DNA of 31,122 nucleotides from an uncultured Bacillota bacterium (lineage in GTDB: Bacteria > Bacillota > Clostridia > Lachnospirales > CAG-274). The first letter of the stretch is position 1. Every line of letters begins with the position of its first letter. This document shows positions 8,073-15,032 of the stretch, in pieces. The stretch covers positions 1 through 31,122 of the forward strand of contig CATZZP010000022.1 of the NCBI GenBank assembly GCA_958426775.1. Reading direction: 5' to 3'. A program made the position numbers and the translations under genes. Under the pieces are notes generated by a model. The model saw only the letters and a list, made by a program, of their open reading frames with translations. It ran no database searches and was not told the origin of the DNA.

Positions 8073-8105
8073 GCGGTATAGGTTAAATCTATGCCGCTTT
8101 TTTTC
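8073..8105 (+). terminator. Terminator of ylxM-ffh-rpsP-khpA
   Basis: GCGGTATAG (8073-8081) pairs with CTATGCCGC (8089-8097) with one wobble and a 7-base loop, followed by seven T residues. From here to the flavodoxin stop at 8307 I see no supported gene. Confidence 0.88.
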
Positions 8106-8213
8106 GGCCCACAAAAAGAAAGTCTTGAAATAGATAATAGGTGTGAGTAAGCAACCCATCTTGATTTCAGCCTATGACTTTTTCAGCGTTGTACTTGTTA
8201 TTATATATTATCT

Positions 8214-8247
8214 GCAAAAATATTCGGTGCGATTTTTCAACCGCACC
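8214..8247 (-). terminator. Possible terminator behind the flavodoxin
   Basis: GGTGCG (8226-8231) and CGCACC (8242-8247) form a stem. Read on the minus strand it is followed by GAATATTTTTGC, a weak T-rich tail. It sits about 60 bases beyond the flavodoxin stop. Confidence 0.4.
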
Positions 8248-8306
8248 AAATATTACAGAAGATGGATTTCCGCCCTTTTTGGCATTATTTATAATTACAA
8301 GAAGTT

Positions 8307-8729
8307 TTATGCAATAGCCTTGCCTAAAGCAATGCAGGATGCCTGAGCCTCGGCATCGGGAGCATCGTTGCAGATAACAAAATCGCAAGCTAATACTGCT
8401 CCTGCTGAAATACAACGTTCTTCCCAGTTTCTCATCCATTCGCCGTCACCCCAGCCGTAGGAGCCGAATAAGGCAATTTTTTTACCTTTGAGTTTTTCCT
8501 CGCAAGCGGCAAACATAGGCTCAAATTCGGCTTCTTCCAAAACCTCGGCACCCATTGCGGGGCAACCGAAAGCAATTGTGTCAAAAGCATCTATCATATC
8601 GGTACTGAATTCCGATGCCGTAAACATGGAAACCTCTGCACCTGCTTCCCTTGCACCTTCGGCAACATAGCCTGCCATCATTTCTGTGTTACCTGTACTG
8701 CTCCAAAATACAATTGCTGTTTTACTCAT
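8307..8729 (-). CDS. Short-chain flavodoxin
   Basis: 140 residues, the normal size of a short-chain, FMN-binding flavodoxin that carries one electron in place of ferredoxin. The FMN phosphate loop SSTGNTEMM is at about 9-17, and the later loops FGCPAMGAE and FGSYGWGDGEWM hold the flavin and its flanking aromatics. An upstream in-frame start at 8783 is rejected because AAGGAGG lies just before the ATG at 8729. It is a single-gene unit divergent from the HD/hydE/nadA operon. The palindromes and promoter in the 8860-8970 region probably control it; iron control is plausible but inferred. Confidence 0.92.
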   Translation of the reverse strand: MSKTAIVFWSSTGNTEMMAGYVAEGAREAGAEVSMFTASEFSTDMIDAFDTIAFGCPAMGAEVLEEAEFEPMFAACEEKLKGKKIALFGSYGWGDGEWMRNWEERCISAGAVLACDFVICNDAPDAEAQASCIALGKAIA

Positions 8730-8859
8730 AAAAGCAAACCTCCTTAAAAATATTATGTCCCAACGGTAAGTCTTAAAATCCACTTATGTCAAGCCATAGT
8801 TATGTGTTTTTTGTCCCTGTTTCAGATAAATTTCGTTGCACTGTCAAAGGACAACAACT

Positions 8860-8877
8860 GGTTAGCGTACGCTAACC
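8860..8877. promoter_or_regulatory. Palindromic operator copy 1 (GTTAGC-N4-GCTAAC)
   Basis: GGTTAGCGTACGCTAACC is a perfect 18-base palindrome. It shares GTTAGC-N4-GCTAAC with a second copy at 8919-8934. It falls in the untranslated leader predicted for the flavodoxin gene. Confidence 0.6.
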
Positions 8878-8891
8878 GATATTTAAAATAT

Positions 8892-8912
8892 ATAGGCATA
8901 ATCTATGCCTAT
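8892..8912. repeat. Second, different palindrome in the flavodoxin leader
   Basis: ATAGGCATA (8892-8900) and TATGCCTAT (8904-8912) form a perfect 9-base inverted repeat with a 3-base centre, lying between the two GTTAGC palindromes. In RNA it would fold as a tight hairpin. Confidence 0.5.
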
Positions 8913-8918
8913 TGATGA

Positions 8919-8934
8919 GTTAGCTAATGCTAAC
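8919..8934. promoter_or_regulatory. Palindromic operator copy 2, at the flavodoxin transcription start
   Basis: GTTAGCTAATGCTAAC lies seven bases downstream of the -10 of the minus-strand promoter, thus over the expected transcription start. This is a typical repressor position. Confidence 0.6.
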
Positions 8935-8941
8935 CGAGTAA

Positions 8942-8970
8942 AGAATATCATAATATTCTTGCTTTGTCAA
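8942..8970 (-). promoter_or_regulatory. Flavodoxin promoter
   Basis: On the minus strand TTGACA (8970-8965) and TATTCT (8947-8942) are 17 bases apart. The leader to the ATG at 8729 would be about 205 bases long and contains both further palindromes. Confidence 0.6.
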
Positions 8971-9009
8971 GTGGATTTGAAAAAATGAGTGTTAATGTGT
9001 AACCAATCA

Positions 9010-9038
9010 TTGACACTTTAACAAGGTTAGCATAATCT
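9010..9038 (+). promoter_or_regulatory. Promoter 1 for HD-hydE-nadA, with a GGTTAGC element in the spacer
   Basis: TTGACA (9010-9015) and TAATCT (9033-9038) are 17 bases apart. The spacer contains GGTTAGC (9025-9031), the same half-site as the two palindromes, followed by a degenerate second half, so the same regulator may act on both divergent units. Confidence 0.5.
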
Positions 9039-9053
9039 ACCTGTAATACGGTA

Positions 9054-9082
9054 TTGATTTAAGGCATTTGTTAGGGTATAAT
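9054..9082 (+). promoter_or_regulatory. Promoter 2 for HD-hydE-nadA
   Basis: TTGATT (9054-9059) and TATAAT (9077-9082) are 17 bases apart, about 100 bases before the HD gene. The leader holds a small hairpin, TATTACTG (9146-9153) with CAGTAATA (9160-9167), close to the ribosome binding site. Confidence 0.6.
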
Positions 9083-9189
9083 AGGTTTAATTATAATTAA
9101 TCAGCCTCTAAAACAGATCGAAAAGACGGCGTAAAAGGCATAGTTTATTACTGTTAAAGCAGTAATATATTGAAAGGCGGTAATGTATT

Positions 9190-9756
9190 ATGAATTTAAC
9201 AAGGCAAGAAGCGTGGGAGCTTTTAAATGAATACAACAAAGAGCATTTTCATCTTAAGCATGCTGTAACTGTTGAGGGTGTTATGAAATACTTTGCAAAT
9301 AAGCTTGGTTATGGTGATGAGGCTGAATTCTGGGGAATAGTTGGGCTTTTACATGACCTGGATTTTGAGCAATATCCGAATGAACACTGTGTTAAGGTAC
9401 AGCAGATAATGCAGGAGAAGGGCTTTGATGAAAGGCTTATTCACGCTGTGGCAAGCCATGGCTACGGTCTTACCGTAGATATTAAGCCTGAACACGAAAT
9501 GGAAAAGGTGCTATATGCGGTTGATGAACTTACGGGCTTAATAGGTGCAGTCGCTGTAATGCGTCCGTCAAAAAGCGTATCGGATTTAGAGCTTAAATCC
9601 GTTAAGAAGAAGTACAAAACTACAAGCTTTGCGGCAGGTTGTTCAAGAGAGGTTATCGGCAAGGGAGCAGAAATGCTTGGCTGGACCTTAGATGAGCTGA
9701 TAAGTGAAACAATACTTGCCATGAGGAGCTGCGAGAGCATTTATGAAAGCATCTGA
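9190..9756 (+). CDS. HD-domain hydrolase
   Basis: 188 residues. It has the HD signature: an early His in the EHFHLKHAVTVEGVM stretch, the HD pair in GLLHDLDFEQYP, and later HAVASHGYG. It matches the HDIG-type putative hydrolases that often stand alone in Clostridia; the substrate, probably a nucleotide or other phosphoester, is unknown. The ATG follows AAGGCGG. hydE begins 14 bases before its stop, so translation is likely coupled. The link to hydrogenase maturation is positional only. Confidence 0.8.
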   Translation: MNLTRQEAWELLNEYNKEHFHLKHAVTVEGVMKYFANKLGYGDEAEFWGIVGLLHDLDFEQYPNEHCVKVQQIMQEKGFDERLIHAVASHGYGLTVDIKPEHEMEKVLYAVDELTGLIGAVAVMRPSKSVSDLELKSVKKKYKTTSFAAGCSREVIGKGAEMLGWTLDELISETILAMRSCESIYESI

Positions 9757-10789
9757 TTTAATATATAAGCTTGAGGAAAGCAGAAATCTTACAGATAGTG
9801 AATTTAAGACTGTTCTTGAAACCGATTTATATGATAATGAGTTAAGAAGACTTGCGGACAAGGTACGACGCAGGGTTTACGGTGAAGATGTATATATCAG
9901 AGGACTTATTGAATTTACCAACTATTGCAAAAACAACTGCTATTATTGCGGTATACGCAGAGATAATAAAAATGCTGTAAGGTATCGTCTTACAAAGGAG
10001 GATATTCTGCTTTGCTGCAAAGAGGGCTATGACCTTGGTTTTCGTACCTTTGTATTACAGGGCGGTGAGGACGGATACTACACAGATGATGTAATGTGTG
10101 ATATAATATACCATATAAGAAAGGCTTTTCAAGATTGTGCAATTACCCTGTCGGTAGGCGAGAAATCAAGGCAGAGTTACGAGGCTTATTTTAATGCAGG
10201 TGCTAACCGCTATCTTTTAAGACATGAAACTGCAAATAACAGCCACTACGGCAAGCTTCATCCTGAAAGCATGAGCCTTGAAAACAGAAAGAAATGCCTT
10301 TTTGACTTAAAGGATATAGGTTATCAGGTGGGTTCGGGCTTTATGGTAGGCTCGCCTTATCAGACTGTGGAAAATATTATTGAGGATTTAAGGTTTTTAC
10401 AGCAGTTAAAGCCTGATATGATAGGTATGGGTCCATATATTAACCACAGGGATACACCCTTTAAGGACTGTAAAAGCGGTAGCTTAGAGCTGACCTTAAG
10501 GCTTGTATCAATTTTAAGGCTTATGTTTCCCTATGCTCTTATTCCCTCAACAACAGCCTTAGGTACTATTCACCCCGAGGGTCGTGAAATGGGCTTAAAA
10601 GCAGGGGCAAATGTGGTTATGCCAAACCTATCGCCTGTAGGGGTAAGAAAGCTTTACCAATTATACGAAAATAAAATTTGCACTAATGAGGAGGCTGCTC
10701 AATCCATAAATGAGCTGAAAAGGCGTGTGGAAAAGGCGGGCTATAAAATAGTTACCTCCAGAGGTGACGTGAAAAAGGAGAATTTATAA
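9743..10789 (+). CDS. hydE: [FeFe]-hydrogenase H-cluster maturase HydE (radical SAM)
   Basis: 348 residues. HydE is a radical SAM enzyme that works with HydG and HydF to build the diiron part of the H-cluster. The radical SAM cluster ligands are C62, C66 and C69 in NYCKNNCYYCGIRRDN. The sequence then follows the HydE family closely: VLQGGED, RYLLRHETAN, GSGFMVGSPYQT, GMGPYINHRDTPF and the NVVMPNLSP block. PylB is a related family, but the CGIRRDN, LRHETAN and MPN blocks favour HydE and no pyl genes are nearby. It overlaps the HD gene by 14 bases and its stop shares one base with the nadA start. hydF, hydG and a hydrogenase are not in the window. Confidence 0.88.
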   Translation: MKASDLIYKLEESRNLTDSEFKTVLETDLYDNELRRLADKVRRRVYGEDVYIRGLIEFTNYCKNNCYYCGIRRDNKNAVRYRLTKEDILLCCKEGYDLGFRTFVLQGGEDGYYTDDVMCDIIYHIRKAFQDCAITLSVGEKSRQSYEAYFNAGANRYLLRHETANNSHYGKLHPESMSLENRKKCLFDLKDIGYQVGSGFMVGSPYQTVENIIEDLRFLQQLKPDMIGMGPYINHRDTPFKDCKSGSLELTLRLVSILRLMFPYALIPSTTALGTIHPEGREMGLKAGANVVMPNLSPVGVRKLYQLYENKICTNEEAAQSINELKRRVEKAGYKIVTSRGDVKKENL

Positions 10790-11703
10790 TGAATATTTGT
10801 CAATTACAACAGGAAATAATCAAGCTTAAAAAGGAAAAGGATGTGTGCATACTTGCACATAGCTATCAAACAAGGGAGATTGTTGAAATAGCTGATTTTA
10901 CCGGTGACTCATATCAGCTTAGTGTAATGGCGGCACAGGCACCCCAGAAAACAGTTATAATGTGCGGTGTTCGCTTTATGGCAGAAACCGTTAAAATACT
11001 TGCTCCCGAAAAAACAGTGTATATTGCAAACGGATATGCAGGCTGTCCTATGGCAGAGCAAATGGGTAAGGAAATGATAGCTAAGGTTAAGGAGGAATAT
11101 CCCGACTATACCGTAGTTGCTTACATAAATACAACGGCGGCACTTAAAACAATCTGTGATGTATGTGTAACCTCATCATCAGCAGTTAAAATTGTAAAAA
11201 AACTTGAAAATAACAATATCCTCTTTATTCCCGATTGTAATTTAGGCAGTTATGTGGCAAAGCAGGTGCCTGAAAAGAATATTAAGCTTTTAGACGGAGG
11301 CTGTCCTATTCATGCAAGCATATCAGCAGAGGAGGCAGAGGAGGCTAAAAGGAATTATCCAGGTGCAAAGCTTCTCGTTCACCCTGAGTGTATACCCGGC
11401 GTTCTTGCACAGGCTGATTTTATAGGCTCAACCTCAGCAATTATGGACTATGCGGAAAAGTCAGAGGACAAGGAATTTATTATCGGTACGGAAATAAGCA
11501 TAGCACAGCACCTTGCCTATGCCTGTCCCCATAAGAAATTCTATCCTATGTCAAAACGACTTATATGTGCAGATATGAAGCTTACAAGTCTTGTAGATGT
11601 ATACAATACCCTCTCAGGTAACGGCGGTATGGAAATTATAATGGACGAGGACACAATCTTAAAGGCGAGAAAATGTATTGATAAAATGATTGAGTTAGGT
11701 TAA
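10789..11703 (+). CDS. nadA: Quinolinate synthase NadA
   Basis: 304 residues. NadA condenses iminosuccinate with dihydroxyacetone phosphate to quinolinate for NAD synthesis, using a [4Fe-4S] cluster. The three likely ligands are C86 (GYAGCPMAE), C173 (DGGCPIH) and C260 (LICADMK). Their 87-residue spacing matches the three-domain pseudo-symmetry of the family. The opening LAHSYQ and the MCGVRFMAETVKIL block are also typical, and the length fits the compact class. The start overlaps the hydE stop (TAATG). nadB and nadC, the usual neighbours, are absent here, which makes the pairing with hydE unusual. Confidence 0.9.
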   Translation: MNICQLQQEIIKLKKEKDVCILAHSYQTREIVEIADFTGDSYQLSVMAAQAPQKTVIMCGVRFMAETVKILAPEKTVYIANGYAGCPMAEQMGKEMIAKVKEEYPDYTVVAYINTTAALKTICDVCVTSSSAVKIVKKLENNNILFIPDCNLGSYVAKQVPEKNIKLLDGGCPIHASISAEEAEEAKRNYPGAKLLVHPECIPGVLAQADFIGSTSAIMDYAEKSEDKEFIIGTEISIAQHLAYACPHKKFYPMSKRLICADMKLTSLVDVYNTLSGNGGMEIIMDEDTILKARKCIDKMIELG

Positions 11704-11737
11704 ATCCCTTGATTTTTTTAATACCTTGGTTTATAAT

Positions 11738-11770
11738 AATACAGCACCGTAATTTCAGGTGCTGTATTTT
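11738..11770 (+). terminator. Terminator of HD-hydE-nadA
   Basis: AATACAGCACC and GGTGCTGTATT form a perfect 11-base stem (11738-11748 with 11758-11768) with a 9-base loop and a short T tail. Confidence 0.8.
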
Positions 11771-11795
11771 AATATGTAAAAAGTTAAAATTCTAC

Positions 11796-11824
11796 TTGAC
11801 ATAAGTGGTAAGAGGTGGTATAAT
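11796..11824 (+). promoter_or_regulatory. Consensus promoter of infC-rpmI-rplT
   Basis: TTGACA (11796-11801) and TATAAT (11819-11824) are 17 bases apart, an exact sigma-A consensus fitting a highly expressed ribosomal operon. Confidence 0.9.
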
Positions 11825-11830
11825 TTGTTT

Positions 11831-11953
11831 GTTGTAAAGAAGAAGCTCACTTCTCACCTTACGGTCAAGGCTTTAAGGTTAACCATTTTCATATTCACAT
11901 TACCTGTGGTTATGTATTAGTAAATGGCAGAGCTTTTTTGCTCTGTTTTTTTA
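11831..11953 (+). ncRNA. Ribosomal protein L20 leader (autoregulatory attenuator)
   Basis: A leader of about 170 bases precedes infC-rpmI-rplT. It ends in an intrinsic terminator, CAGAGC (11928-11933) with GCTCTG (11940-11945) and seven T residues, placed before the first gene. In Firmicutes this position is held by the L20 leader, where excess L20 protein binds the RNA and causes early termination. The attenuator is seen directly; the identity with the Rfam L20 family is inferred from position and gene content. Confidence 0.75.
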
Positions 11954-12000
11954 TTGCAAAAACCAAAAACTTATTTTTAATTAAATTGGAGGTGTCAATT

Positions 12001-12507
12001 ATTACAGATTTAATGATTAACGAGCAGATCAGAGATAAAGAGGTACGTCTTATCAGCGATACAGGCGAGCAGGTCGGTATTGTTTCTGCTAAAGAAGCCA
12101 GAAAGATGGCTGAGGAAAAACAGCTTGACCTTGTGAAAATCTCTCCGCAGGCAAACCCACCTGTATGTAAAATTATGGACTACAGCAAGTATAAGTTTGA
12201 CCAGGCTAAAAAGGAGAAGGAAGCCCGTAAAAAGCAGAAGACTGTTTCCGTTAAGGAGTTACGTCTGTCACCTAACATTGACACACATGACGTACAGGTA
12301 AAGGTTAAAAATGCTATAAAATTCCTTAAAGAGGGCAACAAGGTAAAAATCAGTATCCGCTTCAGAGGTCGTGAAATGGCAAGAACGGAAACGGCTATTG
12401 AAATTATGAAGGACTTTGCTGAGCAGGTTTCCGAATTTGGTGTTATTGATAAAGAGCCAAAGATGGAAGCCAGAACTATGGCAATGTTCCTTGCACCTAA
12501 AAATTAA
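12001..12507 (+). CDS. infC: Translation initiation factor IF-3, probable AUU start
   Basis: 168 residues. IF-3 binds the 30S subunit and checks start codon and initiator tRNA pairing. Both domains are present: the N-terminal INEQIRDKEVRLI block and a C-terminal domain with KELRLSPNIDTHD and RFRGREMA. The frame is open from 11938, but that start lies inside the attenuator. GGAGG at 11988-11992 is eight bases before an ATT at 12001, while the first ATG (12013) is 20 bases away. AUU is the known start of infC in other bacteria, where IF-3 discriminates against it and so controls itself. The choice of ATT 12001 over ATT 11998 or ATG 12013 rests on spacing. Confidence 0.93.
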   Translation: MTDLMINEQIRDKEVRLISDTGEQVGIVSAKEARKMAEEKQLDLVKISPQANPPVCKIMDYSKYKFDQAKKEKEARKKQKTVSVKELRLSPNIDTHDVQVKVKNAIKFLKEGNKVKISIRFRGREMARTETAIEIMKDFAEQVSEFGVIDKEPKMEARTMAMFLAPKN

Positions 12508-12558
12508 GGTGCTTTTGGTTCAATCAACTTTAATTATTTTTCCAAGGAGGACATTAAG

Positions 12559-12756
12559 ATGCCTAAGTTAAAGACAAGAAAGGCTGTTGCTAAAAGAGTT
12601 TCAGTTACAGGTACAGGTAAGATTAAGAGAACTAAGGCTAACAAGCAGCACATTCTCACAAAGAAAAACAGTAAGAGACTTCGTAACTTAAGAAAGTCAA
12701 CTATTGTTGATGCAACTAACGTAAAGGTAATGAGAAAAGAATTACCATATATCTAA
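12559..12756 (+). CDS. rpmI: 50S ribosomal protein L35
   Basis: 65 residues, very basic, with the MPKLKTRKAVAKR opening typical of L35, a small surface protein of the large subunit. AAGGAGG precedes the ATG. It lies between infC and rplT in the conserved operon and should share their L20-dependent control. Confidence 0.97.
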   Translation: MPKLKTRKAVAKRVSVTGTGKIKRTKANKQHILTKKNSKRLRNLRKSTIVDATNVKVMRKELPYI

Positions 12757-12777
12757 TTTTCAGGAGGATTTGTTGAA

Positions 12778-13131
12778 ATGGCTAGAGTTAAAGGTGCATT
12801 AAACGCACGTAAGAAGCATAAGAAAGTTTTAAAGATGGCTAAGGGCTTTGTAGGTGCAAGAAGCAAGCAGTACAGAGTTGCTAAGCAGTCTGTAATGAGA
12901 GCTATGGCTCACAGCTTTGCAGGCAGAAAGCAGACTAAGAGAGCTTACAGAAGACTTTGGATTGTTCGTATCAACGCTGCTGCAAGAATGAACGGTCTTT
13001 CGTACAGCAAGTTTATGTCAGGTCTTAAGAACGCTAACGTAAACATCAACAGAAAGATGCTTGCAGAGCTTGCGGTAAATGATGCTGCTGCATTCACAAA
13101 GCTTGCAGAAACAGCTAAGGCTGCTCTTTAA
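12778..13131 (+). CDS. rplT: 50S ribosomal protein L20
   Basis: 117 residues, full length. The MARVKGALNARKKHKKVLK and RLWIVRINAA blocks are diagnostic. L20 is needed early in 50S assembly and represses this operon by binding the leader RNA. AGGAGG precedes the ATG. A terminator follows directly. Confidence 0.98.
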   Translation: MARVKGALNARKKHKKVLKMAKGFVGARSKQYRVAKQSVMRAMAHSFAGRKQTKRAYRRLWIVRINAAARMNGLSYSKFMSGLKNANVNINRKMLAELAVNDAAAFTKLAETAKAAL

Positions 13132-13138
13132 TATTTAA

Positions 13139-13171
13139 AAAGGCAAGAGGTTTTATCTCCTGCCTTTTTTG
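13139..13171 (+). terminator. Terminator of infC-rpmI-rplT
   Basis: AAAGGCAAGAGG and CTCCTGCCTTTTTT form a stem with one internal mismatch and a 6-base loop, followed by a T-run. Confidence 0.85.
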
Positions 13172-13272
13172 TTATTTCTGTTTTTTATCCATAATATATG
13201 AATAGAGCGTAAAACTTTATACTTATAGGATATATTTATTTGGGATTTTTATAAAACTTAGGGGACAAAAAT

Positions 13273-13911
13273 ATGAAAAAAATATTTACATTGTTTTGGG
13301 TATTAACCATATCCTTTGTATTGGTCGGTTGCAATACGGACAAAAGCACTAATACGGATAAATCCTTATATGACCATGGAATAGAATTGATTTCCTTAAT
13401 GGAGGAAATGGCGGAAAGTGAAAGCTATATTGAGCTGTGTTCCACTAATGATGAATTAAAGGAAGTTGTTTCTGTTGTAGAAAATGTGGACTATACCGAG
13501 CCTAAGGCGGTTTATCGGATAAAGGTTTCGGAGGATGCAATTTCTGCCATGTCCGGGGTTGAAAATACAGATAATTTATCGGATACATTAAAGAAGCATG
13601 TAACAGAAATGACTCAAAATGCAGTTGGTGCTAAGATTAATGCAGAGGGCGGTGCAAATATGATAGCGGCAGCAAGTATATGTACTGCAGGAAAAACCTT
13701 TGTAAGTGATGAAGCTGATGATAATATTATTTACTTATACACCTATGAAAACTCTACTCCTGTAATAATTAGCTTTATTGTTGGTGAAAACAACACGGTA
13801 TCAGCTAAAGGTAACTTTATTTTTAATGAGAATTTTAAAACTGATACCATAGAGGATATAAAAGAATATTTTAAACTGTTTTCAGCAACAGTTGAGGTGT
13901 TGGAGCAATAA
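13273..13911 (+). CDS. Putative lipoprotein of unknown function
   Basis: 212 residues. It begins with a short basic stretch, a hydrophobic core and a lipobox LVGC with Cys20, so it should be lipid-anchored on the outer face of the membrane. After a Thr/Asn/Asp-rich linker (NTDKSTNTDKS) the rest is a mixed, acidic soluble domain that I do not recognise. The ribosome binding site is weak (AGGGGAC) and I see no clear operon partner. It lies between the L20 operon and an insertion-sequence remnant, so it may be accessory. Confidence 0.75.
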   Translation: MKKIFTLFWVLTISFVLVGCNTDKSTNTDKSLYDHGIELISLMEEMAESESYIELCSTNDELKEVVSVVENVDYTEPKAVYRIKVSEDAISAMSGVENTDNLSDTLKKHVTEMTQNAVGAKINAEGGANMIAAASICTAGKTFVSDEADDNIIYLYTYENSTPVIISFIVGENNTVSAKGNFIFNENFKTDTIEDIKEYFKLFSATVEVLEQ

Positions 13912-13919
13912 TAATCTAA

Positions 13920-14503
13920 TTAAGGAACCTTTGTGTTCTGCAAAAATGCCTTTTTGTCAAGAGTTGGGGTAAATATTTTTGAAACGTAGGTGCTAAAACT
14001 TGCGTTTCTTTTTATGTCAGGTAAGCGTGCAAGCAAAATGTCAAACAGTTTATGTTTCTTAGCATATGTTAAAATTGCATGAAATTTTTGCCCTTTGGAA
14101 TTGCCCCTAAACTCATCAATAGACAACACCTCGGGTAAGTATTTAGGTTTGTTGCAGGCTATATTATTTAAAAAACGAAAAACGGATGAACAAGAGATGT
14201 TAAGTAATTTTGCTACAGATTTTACACTTTTAAAGGTTTCATAAAATGCTTATTGCAACAATCGCAGTGGTATCTACGCTTTCTATAATGCAGGAAGGTG
14301 CTTTTATCCATAATAGGTAAGTCTTTTAAGACGGATGTGCGGCAGTCGTGAACCTTATCGGTTACAGCTCCGCAATGAGGGCAGGTATGAGGCTTTCTTT
14401 CTAAACTAAAAAATATATGTACCTAGGTATCGGAAGTGGTAATATCTTCAACATTAATGTATTTCGTTTCTAAGAGTTTTGTTATATAATTGTTAGTGGG
14501 CAT
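13920..14503 (-). pseudogene. Decayed ISL3-family transposase
   Basis: From an ATG at 14503 (preceded by AAAGGA) the minus strand reads a zinc-ribbon N-terminus with CPHCG and a CDCC pair, typical of ISL3 transposases. It is broken by an in-frame TAG after about 26 codons, then by a stop and frame change near 14240. It resumes with the LSIDEFRGNSKGQKFHAIL block of the DDE domain and ends after about 60 further residues. The middle and end of the catalytic domain are missing, so the element cannot move by itself. An 11-base inverted repeat (14502-14512 with TTGAACTCTAT near 14553-14563) surrounds the old promoter. A right-end terminal repeat may lie near 14579-14601, but no matching left end was found. 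Confidence 0.75.
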
Positions 14504-14600
14504 AGAGTTCAATCCTTTCTATATTTTTGTTTGCAACTTAATTATACAGGATTTTGAACTCTATGCCTATTTAATTTTACCCTCACGAAAAGTTTACAAC

Positions 14601-14635
14601 CAAAAAGGTGCAGTCACATTAAGGCTGACTGCACC
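14601..14635 (-). terminator. Terminator for the small membrane ORF
   Basis: GGTGCAGTCA (14607-14616) and TGACTGCACC (14626-14635) form a perfect 10-base stem. On the minus strand it is followed by TTTTTGG. It lies 16 bases beyond the stop of the 84-residue ORF. Confidence 0.7.
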
Positions 14636-14650
14636 AAAATATAAATGTTA

Positions 14651-14905
14651 TTAAAATATCGCTAAATAAAGTAATTCGTAGGCTGAAATAAAGTCAAATA
14701 ATACAGAAAAATAAAGCGACTTGCTGTATGAAGCTACTGTTTCCGCGACCAAATATATTGCGTTGATGTTTACCTGAATATAATTAACAATTGGCTCAAG
14801 CAAGAACAATACCAATGCTGTTACAGCAAAAGAAGATAAGGCTATGAAAAATTCGATATTTACTTTTTGCCGTAAAACAAATAAATACAGCCGAACATAG
14901 GGCAA
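14651..14905 (-). CDS. Small hydrophobic membrane protein, possibly frameshifted at its start
   Basis: 84 residues with two or three strongly hydrophobic segments (about 18-40 and 62-84), so a membrane protein; family unknown. No good ribosome binding site precedes its ATG at 14905. Another ATG at 14933 in the neighbouring frame opens a hydrophobic stretch (MNIYLGNIIIALCSAVF) that runs into the same region, and a one-base slip in the A5 run at 14864-14868 would join the two into one protein of about 94 residues. This suggests a decayed or frameshifted gene. A clear terminator downstream supports real transcription. Confidence 0.4.
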   Translation of the reverse strand: MPYVRLYLFVLRQKVNIEFFIALSSFAVTALVLFLLEPIVNYIQVNINAIYLVAETVASYSKSLYFSVLFDFISAYELLYLAIF

Positions 14906-15032
14906 TAATTATATTTCCTAAGTATATATTCATTACCCTACTGACATTTAACCTATTATGATTACCATCTCCGTTTTGTCAAGCTCTGTTGCAAGGTAAT
15001 ATATTTTTATAAATTAAGACAGTAATAAGCTT

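Noticed and set aside
8143..8346. 67-codon plus-strand ORF beyond the khpA terminator
   Set aside because: It starts after a strong terminator without promoter or ribosome binding site, overlaps the flavodoxin 3' end, and has no recognisable family.
9083..9189. Riboswitch in the leader of the HD-hydE-nadA operon
   Set aside because: Only one simple 8-base hairpin is visible and I recognise no conserved riboswitch core.
9743..10789. PylB (methylornithine synthase) or BioB instead of HydE
   Set aside because: The CGIRRDN, RHETAN and VVMPN blocks follow HydE, and no pylC, pylD or biotin genes are near.
13920..14129. Intact 69-residue gene on the minus strand
   Set aside because: It is the DDE fragment of the broken ISL3 transposase; upstream sequence in other frames continues the same protein.
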